The notes under the pieces: generated by a model
Told to the model about the DNA's origin: nothing
What the model saw: only the letters and a program-made list of their open reading frames with translations
Database searches by the model: none
In this document: positions 1 through 5,501 of the stretch, in pieces
Position numbering within the stretch: position 1 is the stretch's first letter
Layout of the letters: every line of letters starts with the position of its first letter
From: CAADGU01 sp964581605
GTDB lineage: Bacteria > Chloroflexota > Anaerolineae > Promineifilales > Promineifilaceae
Direction of reading: 5' to 3'
Assembly: GCA_964581605.1 (NCBI GenBank)
Contig: CAZOPF010000181.1
Span: 1-6,541 of the forward strand
DNA length: 6,541 nucleotides
Made by a program: the position numbers and the translations under genes

Positions 1-56
1 CTCAATCACTCAATCACTCAATCACTCAATCACTCAATCACTCAATCACTCAATTA
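1..56. repeat. 8-bp tandem repeat (CTCAATCA)n at the window edge
   Basis: Six perfect head-to-tail copies of CTCAATCA are followed by one variant copy, CTCAATTA, then CCCC and the ATG of the methyltransferase gene. The array starts at base 1, so its true length is unknown. Because 8 is not a multiple of 3 and the unit has no forward stop in any phase, the plus strand stays open through the array in all three frames. It occupies the place where a ribosome binding site would be expected, and none is visible. There are no spacers, so it is not a CRISPR. It may be a polymorphic (VNTR-type) intergenic repeat. Confidence 0.95.
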
Positions 57-60
57 CCCC

Positions 61-588
61 ATGAAACCCCTCATTGGCACCGAGTTGAAACGCTTTTTGC
101 GTGATTATAAACGGCAGCACCGGCCGGCCGCTGACCTGGTGGGGCTGCTGCAAAGTGTGGAGTACCCGGCCAATGTTGGCTCAATTTTCCGGGTGGCAGA
201 CGGCGCGGGCATGACGGAACTGGTGCTGACGGGCATTACGCCCACGCCACCCAACCCGACCATTGAGAAAGTGGCGCGGTACAAAAATTTGCGCATTCCC
301 TGGCGGTATGAGGCAGACCCGGTCATGGCTGTGCAAGACCTCAAATCACGTGGTTATCAGGTGGTGGCGGTGGAGTTGGCAGATACGGCCGTGCCCTACC
401 ACACCTACAGCTATCCGGCCAAAACCTGCCTGGTGGTGGGGCATGAAGACCACGGCATTACCAAAGCGACATTGGCCGTGTGTGATGCGGCCGTGTTCCT
501 GCCTATGTATGGCAAGGGACTGTCGCTCAATGTGCACGTGGCTTTGAGCATTGTGATTTATCATATTTTGCACCAGGCCAGGCCCTAA
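61..588 (+). CDS. TrmH/SpoU-family RNA 2'-O-ribose methyltransferase
   Basis: This encodes a 175-residue protein consisting almost only of a SPOUT (trefoil-knot) methyltransferase domain, which transfers methyl from S-adenosylmethionine to a ribose 2'-OH of tRNA or rRNA in the cytoplasm. The three family motifs are present in order. Motif 1 is NVGSIFR at residues 38-44, with the conserved Asn and Arg. Motif 2 is VGHEDHGI at 126-133, with Glu129 and Gly132. Motif 3 is LPMYGKGLSLNV at 147-157, forming the SAM-binding knot with Ser154, Leu155 and Asn156. It lacks the N-terminal substrate-binding domain of the longer RlmB-type enzymes, so it resembles minimal TrmH/TrmL-like proteins; the exact RNA target cannot be read from sequence. 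The ATG at 61 has no Shine-Dalgarno and the frame is open upstream through the repeat, so a start before the window is possible. The stop codon lies inside a hairpin. The next gene begins 35 bp later, suggesting co-transcription. Confidence 0.9.
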   Translation: MKPLIGTELKRFLRDYKRQHRPAADLVGLLQSVEYPANVGSIFRVADGAGMTELVLTGITPTPPNPTIEKVARYKNLRIPWRYEADPVMAVQDLKSRGYQVVAVELADTAVPYHTYSYPAKTCLVVGHEDHGITKATLAVCDAAVFLPMYGKGLSLNVHVALSIVIYHILHQARP

Positions 589-613
589 GGGTTTTGGAAA
601 CCTTTAGGGTCTG
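579..613. repeat. Palindromic element overlapping the methyltransferase stop codon
   Basis: Bases 579-594 pair with 598-613 in a 16-bp stem (14 Watson-Crick plus two G-U pairs) closed by the loop TGG. The TAA stop at 586-588 is inside the left arm. No T-run follows, so it is a poor intrinsic terminator; it may instead act as an RNA-stabilising or attenuating structure before the acetyltransferase gene. Its arms resemble the inverted repeat at 2073-2108: read on the minus strand it begins AGACCCTAAAGG, compared with AGACCCTGAGG there. Confidence 0.75.
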
Positions 614-623
614 AAAGAATTCC

Positions 624-1109
624 ATGTTCACCCTTCGCCCCGCCACCCCATCTGACCAGGCAGCTATCAAAGCCCTCATCCGCGAAGTGGGTATTAACCC
701 TATGGGGCTGGATTGGCAGCGGTTTGTGGTGGCGGTAGATGAAGATGGGCAATTTATTGGCTGCGGGCAGGTGAAACCACACCGGGACGGAACCCGTGAA
801 CTGGCTTCTATTGCTGTCAGGAAGGGATGGCGGCGGCAAGGGGTGGCGCGGGCGATTATTGAGCGGTTACAAGGGGATTACGGCCGTCCGCTTTGGCTCA
901 CCTGTGTCAACCGCCTGATTCCCTTTTATGAACCGTTTGGTTTTGTAGAAGTGACCGATTTGAGCCAGATGACAGCCTATTACCGCCGTGCCAAACGTTT
1001 TATGAAGCTTGTCCAACTATTGAGCCGCCATCACTACTATCTGGCGGTCATGGTGTGGACAGAAGAGAATATGGAGGAACATGAGTACCCTATCAAATAT
1101 CATTCGTGA
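624..1109 (+). CDS. GNAT-family N-acetyltransferase
   Basis: This encodes a 161-residue GNAT fold protein expected to move an acetyl group from acetyl-CoA to an amine; the substrate is not predictable. The start matches the family (MFTLRPATPSDQAAI, beta1-alpha1). Motif A is at about residues 59-82, with the pyrophosphate-binding loop R70-R-Q-G-V-A75 fitting the family R/Q-x-x-G-x-G/A pattern. The motif B region FYEPFGF at 101-107 is typical, with the Tyr often acting as general acid. After about residue 120 there is a longer C-terminal part (AKRFMKLVQLLSRHHYYLAVMVW) and then a charged tail whose codons overlap the next gene. The start ATG has only a weak purine stretch upstream (GAAAG at 613-617). 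It sits between the methyltransferase and the DUF389 gene, probably in one transcript, without an obvious shared function. Confidence 0.87.
   Translation: MFTLRPATPSDQAAIKALIREVGINPMGLDWQRFVVAVDEDGQFIGCGQVKPHRDGTRELASIAVRKGWRRQGVARAIIERLQGDYGRPLWLTCVNRLIPFYEPFGFVEVTDLSQMTAYYRRAKRFMKLVQLLSRHHYYLAVMVWTEENMEEHEYPIKYHS
1073..1077 (+). promoter_or_regulatory. Ribosome binding site GGAGG for the DUF389 gene
   Basis: GGAGG ends 3 bases before the ATG at 1081 and lies inside the acetyltransferase coding sequence. It fixes the downstream start despite the 29-bp overlap and supports translational coupling of the two genes. Confidence 0.8.
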
Positions 1110-2082
1110 AAACCGGTTTCGGCCAGAAGATGTGCCGCGGTTTGCTGACAAGTTGTTTTATGAGGGGCGACGACGACGGCCGTACCTGGAACGCTTCTTT
1201 GTCTTGCTATTTCTCTCTACGATCATTGCTACGGCCGGTATCTTGGGTGATTCTACCGCCACCGTCATCGGGGCCATGATTGTGGCGCCCTTGATGACCC
1301 CCATTATGGCCACGGCCGCGGCCCTGATCATGGGCAATATGTGGCGAGCCATTCAAAGCCTGCTGCTGGTAACCATGGGCATCATCATGGTCATCTTTCT
1401 TTCCTGGTTGTGGGGCACCCTCCATCCGGGTGTCATTAGTTTTGAGAGTAACAGCCAGATAGTTGGCCGCATTTCGCCACGCCTGATTGACCTGATCGCC
1501 GCATTAGCCTCTGGTGCGGCCGGCGCTTTTTGCCTCAGCCGCGAGGATATTGCCGATTCGTTGCCGGGTGTAGCCATTGCCATTTCGTTGGTGCCGCCAT
1601 TGTGTGTGGTGGGTATTTCATTTTCGGCCGGCGAAACGGACGCGGCTCTGGGAGCGTTGCTGCTGTTTGTGACCAACTTTCTCTCTATTTTGCTGGCCGG
1701 TGGTGGGGTTCTGGCATTGTTAGGGCTGAACAAAGCGGCCATGATTGAGGTCAGGGGCACGGCACGGCGTAACGCTTTTATTGCCGTTGTGGTTGCTATG
1801 TTGATTATTGCCATCCCGTTGACTGCGACGGGCAATAAGATAGCCCAGGAGGCGCGTACCGAACTGATGAGCCACCGGGCGGCTACGGTTTGGGTAGCCG
1901 GTACGGATTATGATGTGCGCCAGGTTCAGGTGTGGGGGGACACAGTTTATATTGCCATTCTGGGGCATGGGGCACAACGGTCGTTTGAGGATCTGGTCAC
2001 GGCCGTGCAACAATCTGTCGGCCGTCCGGTGGTAGTGACATTGGAAACCATACCCTCCGAAAAAGTAACTTCAAGACCCTGA
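1081..2082 (+). CDS. DUF389-family multi-pass membrane protein
   Basis: This encodes a 333-residue integral membrane protein of the DUF389 (TIGR00341-like 'conserved hydrophobic') family, whose biochemical role is not established. A cytoplasmic, Arg-rich N-terminus (residues 1-37, with four Arg at 30-33) precedes a membrane core with hydrophobic stretches near 38-54, 60-84, 90-111, 135-152, 160-181, 188-213 and 231-249. Family landmarks are GDSTATVIGAMIVAPLMTPI at 56-75 and ADSLPGVAIAISLVPPLCVV at 158-177, both with conserved Pro and small residues suggestive of broken helices, plus the FVTNFLSI stretch at 196-203. Residues about 250-333 form a soluble C-terminal domain. It is translated from a strong RBS inside the preceding gene. 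The stop TGA lies in the left arm of an inverted repeat shared with the convergent peptidase gene. Fusion or substrate clues are absent, so no transport function is claimed. Confidence 0.9.
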   Translation: MSTLSNIIRENRFRPEDVPRFADKLFYEGRRRRPYLERFFVLLFLSTIIATAGILGDSTATVIGAMIVAPLMTPIMATAAALIMGNMWRAIQSLLLVTMGIIMVIFLSWLWGTLHPGVISFESNSQIVGRISPRLIDLIAALASGAAGAFCLSREDIADSLPGVAIAISLVPPLCVVGISFSAGETDAALGALLLFVTNFLSILLAGGGVLALLGLNKAAMIEVRGTARRNAFIAVVVAMLIIAIPLTATGNKIAQEARTELMSHRAATVWVAGTDYDVRQVQVWGDTVYIAILGHGAQRSFEDLVTAVQQSVGRPVVVTLETIPSEKVTSRP

Positions 2083-2108
2083 GGATTTCACCAGACCCTC
2101 AGGGTCTT
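2073..2108. terminator. Inverted repeat between convergent genes, candidate bidirectional terminator
   Basis: Bases 2073-2084 (AAGACCCTGAGG) are a perfect reverse complement of 2097-2108, giving a 12-bp stem with a 12-base loop. The arms contain both stop codons of the convergent genes: TGA at 2080-2082 on the plus strand and TGA read from 2101-2099 on the minus strand. T-runs on either side are short (TTT on the plus side), so termination efficiency is uncertain. Position and symmetry favour a shared terminator. Confidence 0.65.
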
Positions 2109-2875
2109 TGGCAGCCAGAGGCACACCCGGCCGTATCTCCCGCACACGTATGGTTCACATTCATACCCAGGTAAGGGGAGGGGTCTACCGTGTTGGCAAA
2201 TTCCAGTTCATTCAGGTAACGGCCGTGTCCATCATCCAACACAATGGAAAAGTGCAAATGCACCCAGATCGGGCGCAGCGAATTACCATTGTAATCCCCT
2301 GTGTAGCCCAATAACGTCCCTTGTGGCACAAACTTTTCCCGTGTGCCTGGGGGGAAAGCAGCGTCAATAAAGCTATTACCGGCCTGCCCGGCCATATGCG
2401 TGTAATAGAGCCAGATGGCCCGCCCCGGCTGTAAGGGGTCGTCTGGAACACGCTGGATGAGCGCACTGCGCCAGCTTTCTTCACGAGTAATGTAGCCATC
2501 ATAGGCAGCGTAAACGGGCGTAACGCCCGGTTCACTATTGCTGAAAATGTCAATCCCCTGGTGAGGGTTGCGCGCCGAATAGGGGCCGCGTGGGTCATTG
2601 TAAAGCAGGCCAATGAACCCATCGGCCGGCAAGATGAAGGGCGCGCCAGGGCATCTCTCCCGTTGTACGGTGATGAGTTGTTCGCGCACGGCCGTGTCCC
2701 CCGCCGCCCACTGCCAGAATGCCTGATTACGTGGATCATTTCTTCCCTGCCACAACATCACCGCCTGGTAGAACAAACCCACTACCAGCGGCAAAACCAA
2801 CAATGTGCCAACCAACTTCAGTTTGTGATATGGGGATCGCTGAAACCAACGAATGAGGGTGCCGAATTTTTTCAC
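2099..2875 (-). CDS. Membrane-anchored M23 (LytM-type) zinc metallopeptidase
   Basis: Numbered from the GTG at 2875, this is a 258-residue protein. A transmembrane anchor lies at about residues 20-40 (KLVGTLLVLPLVVGLFYQAV), preceded by a basic N-terminus, so the catalytic part should face outward. The LytM core shows the zinc ligands HQGID (His105, Asp109) and HLHF (His206-x-His208), with YYTHM at about 158-162 adding the usual central His. M23 enzymes cut peptidoglycan cross-bridges or stem peptides; no LysM, SH3 or coiled-coil targeting region is visible, so whether it is a hydrolase or a regulator is open. The C-terminus is odd: three Cys in the last 15 residues. The start is uncertain. 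The frame continues to a TTG at 3028, but those 51 extra residues look unlike coding sequence and run through the lipoprotein promoter. No Shine-Dalgarno precedes the GTG. The gene converges on the DUF389 gene and diverges from the transporter. Confidence 0.85.
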   Translation of the reverse strand: MKKFGTLIRWFQRSPYHKLKLVGTLLVLPLVVGLFYQAVMLWQGRNDPRNQAFWQWAAGDTAVREQLITVQRERCPGAPFILPADGFIGLLYNDPRGPYSARNPHQGIDIFSNSEPGVTPVYAAYDGYITREESWRSALIQRVPDDPLQPGRAIWLYYTHMAGQAGNSFIDAAFPPGTREKFVPQGTLLGYTGDYNGNSLRPIWVHLHFSIVLDDGHGRYLNELEFANTVDPSPYLGMNVNHTCAGDTAGCASGCQRP

Positions 2876-2884
2876 AGGAGCGTA

Positions 2885-2915
2885 ACTATACCAAAAAATG
2901 AAGGCAACTTGACAG
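2885..2915 (-). promoter_or_regulatory. Possible weak promoter for the M23 peptidase gene
   Basis: On the minus strand, TATAGT (2890-2885) is one base from the -10 consensus. The best -35 candidate is CTGTCA (2915-2910) at a long 19-bp spacing. Transcription would begin about 3 bases before the GTG at 2875, which would give a nearly leaderless mRNA and fit the lack of a ribosome binding site. Confidence 0.3.
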
Positions 2916-3007
2916 CTTTCCCAGAATGTAACCGTAACCGCAAAGCAATAGTTTTTCTCTTTAACCTTTGCGCTCTTTGTATCCTTCACGGCTAATTTTG
3001 GCGCTTT

Positions 3008-3036
3008 TTGCGATAACGTGCGAGGCAAACTATAAT
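3008..3036 (+). promoter_or_regulatory. Sigma70-type promoter for the BMP transporter operon
   Basis: A perfect -10 box TATAAT at 3031-3036 is preceded, with an ideal 17-bp spacer, by TTGCGA at 3008-3013 (4 of 6 matches to TTGACA). Transcription would start near 3043, leaving a leader of about 58 bases before the lipoprotein ATG. This is the only strong promoter match I found in the 2876-3100 gap, which separates the transporter from the divergent peptidase gene. The rest of that gap holds only a small TAACCG duplication at 2929-2940. Confidence 0.65.
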
Positions 3037-3055
3037 CAAGCGACTTTTACAAAAT

Positions 3056-3074
3056 CCTGCTTCCCCTGAGCAGG
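3056..3074 (+). promoter_or_regulatory. Small hairpin in the lipoprotein mRNA leader
   Basis: CCTGCT at 3056-3061 can pair with AGCAGG at 3069-3074 around a 7-base loop, between the predicted transcription start and the ribosome binding site. It is too short to match a known riboswitch class and may be chance or a 5'-end stabilising stem. Confidence 0.25.
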
Positions 3075-3087
3075 GCAAGAAATTCAA

Positions 3088-3093
3088 AAGGAG
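3088..3093 (+). promoter_or_regulatory. Ribosome binding site AAGGAG for the BMP lipoprotein
   Basis: AAGGAG lies 7 bases upstream of the ATG at 3101, an optimal Shine-Dalgarno arrangement that confirms this start. It contrasts with the absence of such a site before permease 1. Confidence 0.85.
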
Positions 3094-3100
3094 AGAGAAA

Positions 3101-4249
3101 ATGCGAAAGTCAAGTTTGTGGTTAACCTTATTGTTGCTGTTTGCCATGTTATTGGCGGCCTGTAGCGGTACCGGCGGCGGCGATGAGCCAGAAGCAGAGA
3201 CCGAAACGACCGAAGCTGCCGAAGAATCAGCCGAAGAACCTGCAGAAGAACCGATGGAAGAAGAAGCGCCGGCCGAGGAAGCGGATGCTGACTGCGCCAG
3301 CGCCGATGTCTTTTGTGTGGGTTTGATCACCGACGTGGGCGAAATTGATGACAAATCCTTCAACCAGTCTGCCTGGGAAGGGGTTGTGCGCGCTGAATCT
3401 GAACTGGGCGCTAAAATTGACTTCATCGAGACCCAAGACGCTAAAGATTACGCCACCAACATCGGCCTCTTTGCCAACAATGGCTACGATGTCATTGTCA
3501 CCGTTGGTTTTGCCATGGGTGAAGCCACGGCCGTTGCCGCCGCCGAATACCCGGATATTGATTTTATTGGCGTAGACCAGTTCCAGGCCTGGCAGTTTGA
3601 CGAAGACACGTCCAATGATGTGCCCAATCTGGCCGGTCTTATCTTCAACGAAGACAAAGCCGGTTTCCTGGCGGGGGCATTGGCCGCAATGCTCAGTGAG
3701 TCTGGCACTGTGGGCGCCGTTTTGGGGACTGACCTGGTGCCCCCGGTGGTGGCCTTCAAAGAAGGGTATGAAGGTGGCGCCCGCTACATCAATCCCGATA
3801 TCAACCTGATCTCCACCTACCATCCCGGCGGCCTGGATGTGGCCTTTACCGACCCGGAATGGGGCGCCAGCACAGCGCGGCAGGCGTTGGATCAAGGCGC
3901 GGACGTGATCTTTGGCGCGGGTGGCAAGACTGGCAACGGTGCGTTGATTGAAGTGGCCGGGCAAGAAGGCGCGTTCTGCATTGGTGTAGACACCGACCAG
4001 TGGGAAACTGTGCCGGAAGCGCATGCCTGCCTGGTTTCCAGCGCCATGAAGCTGATCACCCCTGGCGTTTTTGACCTGGTGAAAGCCTCTCAGGATGGCA
4101 GCTTCCCGGCTGGTAATTTCTTTGGCACGGTTGGGTTGGCCCCGTTCCATGATTTTGATGCTCAGATTTCCCAGGAAATCAAAGACAAACTGGCGGAAAT
4201 TGATGCCGGCCTGCAAGATGGCTCCATTTCGACTGGTTACAATCCATAG
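3101..4249 (+). CDS. BMP/PnrA-family substrate-binding lipoprotein of an ABC importer
   Basis: This encodes a 382-residue secreted lipoprotein expected to bind nucleosides or related ligands outside the membrane and deliver them to the permeases encoded downstream. The signal peptide has Arg2-Lys3, a hydrophobic core, and a lipobox Leu18-Ala-Ala-Cys21 for lipid attachment. Residues 22-64 form a flexible linker very rich in Glu, Ala and Pro, longer and more acidic than in well-known BMP proteins. The folded domain begins near Val70 and shows family signatures: LITDVGEIDDKSFNQSAWEG at 75-94, the GFAMG turn at 136-140, FIGVDQ at 155-160, FNEDKAGFLAG at 182-192, AGGKTGNG at 273-280 and IGVDTDQ at 294-300. 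In PnrA/BmpA proteins these loops hold the purine nucleoside. Four Cys besides the lipid Cys (65, 72, 293, 310) might form disulfides. The start is fixed by a strong RBS and a promoter lies upstream. A terminator-like hairpin follows the stop. Confidence 0.93.
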   Translation: MRKSSLWLTLLLLFAMLLAACSGTGGGDEPEAETETTEAAEESAEEPAEEPMEEEAPAEEADADCASADVFCVGLITDVGEIDDKSFNQSAWEGVVRAESELGAKIDFIETQDAKDYATNIGLFANNGYDVIVTVGFAMGEATAVAAAEYPDIDFIGVDQFQAWQFDEDTSNDVPNLAGLIFNEDKAGFLAGALAAMLSESGTVGAVLGTDLVPPVVAFKEGYEGGARYINPDINLISTYHPGGLDVAFTDPEWGASTARQALDQGADVIFGAGGKTGNGALIEVAGQEGAFCIGVDTDQWETVPEAHACLVSSAMKLITPGVFDLVKASQDGSFPAGNFFGTVGLAPFHDFDAQISQEIKDKLAEIDAGLQDGSISTGYNP

Positions 4250-4262
4250 TTAGTTGATTGCT

Positions 4263-4303
4263 GAATGTGCGATGCACCGCCCGGTGCATCGCACATTCTT
4301 TTT
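4263..4303 (+). terminator. Perfect 16-bp hairpin plus T5 inside the transporter operon
   Basis: Bases 4263-4278 (GAATGTGCGATGCACC) are exactly complementary to 4283-4298 around a 4-base loop GCCC, directly followed by TTTTT at 4299-4303. This has the form of a strong Rho-independent terminator. It sits in the 59-bp gap between the lipoprotein stop and the permease ATG at 4309. A functional permease gene therefore requires partial read-through, which would favour surplus binding protein over permease. The stem would also protect the lipoprotein mRNA 3' end. Confidence 0.85.
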
Positions 4304-4308
4304 GCGCT

Positions 4309-5421
4309 ATGGCGACAGCAGAACTTAAAAAAAGAGAAGAGGGGGGACAGGTAACGGCCGTACTCCGGCGCGTATGGAAAGCGGTCAGCGTCCCCCTGTT
4401 GTCGGTTCTGCTGGCCTTGCTCATTGGCGCGATTATCCTCCTGCTTTCCGGTTCCAATCCCATAGAAGCGTATGTGGCCCTGTTCAGGGGCGCGTTTGGC
4501 AGTGCGGAAAATTTTGCCCGCACGCTGGAAAAGGCGACGCCGCTCATTCTAGGTGGTCTGGCAGTCGCTTTTGCCTTTAAGGCCGGGTTGTTCAACATCG
4601 GCGGGCAGGGACAGTTGCTCATGGGGGCGATTGTAGCCGCGTACATTGGTTTTGCTTTTGACGGGCTGCCCATGATTATTCACCTGCCGCTGGCGCTGCT
4701 GGGTGGCAGTCTGGCGGGGGCGGCGTATGCGGCCATTGCCGGGGCGCTGAAGGCATATACCGGCGCGCATGAGGTGATCACCACCATCATGCTCAATTAC
4801 ATTGCCATCAATATCACCGACTATCTGGCGAACGGTCCGTGGAAAGATACAGGGATTATTGCGCGAACGCCGGCGGTATTGGAAACGGCCGTGATCCCCC
4901 GCATAGCCGGTTATCCGCTTGGTTTTGGGCTGGCCTGTTTCATGGCCGTATTGACTTATTATCTGCTTTATTACACCACGATGGGGTATGCCATTCGCAC
5001 CACCGGTCTGAATGCCCATGCCGCGCATTATGCAGGCATCAAGGTGGCGCAAATTACTGTTTTAACGATGGCGTTTAGTGGTTTCCTGGCCGGGATGGGT
5101 GGTTCGATTGAGACATTGGGGGTGGTCGGCCGTTTCCAGCCGGGCTTCAACATTGGCCTGGGTTTCGACGGCATTACCATCGCTCTGTTAGCCAAAACGA
5201 ACCCTTTAGGCGTTATTCCGGCGGCAATTTTGGTGGGGGCGATGCAGGCGGGCGCATCCCAAATGCAGTTTGACGCCGGCGTGCGTTTTCAAATCATTGA
5301 CATTATTCAAGCGCTGATCCTGTTTTTTGTCTCCGCCGATTTGATTGTGCGCAAAATTTTGGGTTCCGGCGCGGTGGACGAGGACAAAGTGACGTTGAGT
5401 TCGGGGTGGGGCGGTGGTTGA
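4309..5421 (+). CDS. ABC importer permease 1 (BPD_transp_2 family, BMP/nucleoside type)
   Basis: This encodes a 370-residue inner-membrane permease, one half of the translocation channel of a NupP/YufP-like nucleoside importer. A charged cytoplasmic N-terminus (residues 1-24) precedes about nine hydrophobic segments, near 28-47, 76-92, 102-120, 124-148, 155-172, 203-222, 247-265, 285-316 and 328-347. Family signatures are the FNIGGQGQLLMGA block at 95-107, HEVITTIMLNYIAINI at 154-169, the ATPase-coupling region RTTGLNAHAAHYAGI at 230-244, and GFDGITIALLAKTNPLG at 285-301. I chose ATG 4309; the frame is open back to a TTG at 4258, but those 17 residues are encoded by the hairpin and look meaningless. 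No Shine-Dalgarno precedes 4309, and the hairpin and its T-run end only 5 bases upstream, so initiation is unusual. The companion permease follows after 80 bp. Confidence 0.93.
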   Translation: MATAELKKREEGGQVTAVLRRVWKAVSVPLLSVLLALLIGAIILLLSGSNPIEAYVALFRGAFGSAENFARTLEKATPLILGGLAVAFAFKAGLFNIGGQGQLLMGAIVAAYIGFAFDGLPMIIHLPLALLGGSLAGAAYAAIAGALKAYTGAHEVITTIMLNYIAINITDYLANGPWKDTGIIARTPAVLETAVIPRIAGYPLGFGLACFMAVLTYYLLYYTTMGYAIRTTGLNAHAAHYAGIKVAQITVLTMAFSGFLAGMGGSIETLGVVGRFQPGFNIGLGFDGITIALLAKTNPLGVIPAAILVGAMQAGASQMQFDAGVRFQIIDIIQALILFFVSADLIVRKILGSGAVDEDKVTLSSGWGGG

Positions 5422-5423
5422 TT

Positions 5424-5488
5424 CGTAATCCGTAAACGGTAATCTGTGGTCCGACTACGGTTCACGGATTACGGCTCACGGATTACGG
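5424..5488. repeat. ATCCGTA-type direct and inverted repeats between the permease genes
   Basis: The 80-bp spacer is built largely of related short words. TCACGGATTACGG occurs at 5462-5474 and again at 5476-5488 (13-bp direct repeat, 14-bp period). CGTAATCCGT at 5424-5433 is the exact reverse complement of ACGGATTACG at 5464-5473 and 5478-5487, so two alternative 10-bp stems can form. GGTAATC (5438-5444) and GGGTAACGG (5487-5495) look like degenerate further copies. No T-run follows, so termination is unlikely. The repeats end just before the permease 2 ribosome binding site. Confidence 0.8.
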
Positions 5489-5493
5489 GTAAC

Positions 5494-5497
5494 GGAG
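5494..5497 (+). promoter_or_regulatory. Ribosome binding site GGAG for permease 2
   Basis: GGAG ends 4 bases before the ATG at 5502. The spacing is short but usable, and the hydrophilic N-terminus followed by a first membrane segment supports this start. Confidence 0.6.
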
Positions 5498-5501
5498 AAC
5501 T

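Noticed and set aside
1..56. CRISPR array
   Set aside because: The units are 8 bp and directly adjacent, with no spacers and no cas genes.
1353..1835. A 160-codon open frame on the minus strand opposite the DUF389 gene
   Set aside because: Antisense to conserved transmembrane codons, with no recognisable motif and no initiation signals.
2909..2914. TTGACA on the plus strand as a second -35 box
   Set aside because: No acceptable -10 box occurs 16-18 bases downstream; the sequence there is CCGTAA.
2561..2995. A 144-codon plus-strand open frame across the peptidase N-terminal region
   Set aside because: It overlaps the conserved LytM coding region on the opposite strand, lacks an RBS and shows no domain.
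2876..3028. N-terminal extension of the M23 peptidase to the TTG at 3028
   Set aside because: The extra 51 residues are low-quality sequence, the TTG lacks an RBS, and the extension overlaps the lipoprotein promoter; the membrane anchor is complete from GTG 2875.
3037..3100. Purine or other riboswitch in the lipoprotein leader
   Set aside because: The leader of about 58 bases is short and shows only one 6-bp stem; no conserved riboswitch core is visible.
3227..4216. A 329-codon open frame on the minus strand opposite the BMP lipoprotein gene
   Set aside because: It mirrors a well-supported lipoprotein gene; its translation is compositionally odd, shows no recognisable domain and has no promoter or RBS. 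It is a shadow of third-position GC bias.
4258..4308. N-terminal extension of permease 1 to the TTG at 4258
   Set aside because: The added residues are encoded by the terminator hairpin itself and there is no RBS; ATG 4309 gives a normal charged permease N-terminus.
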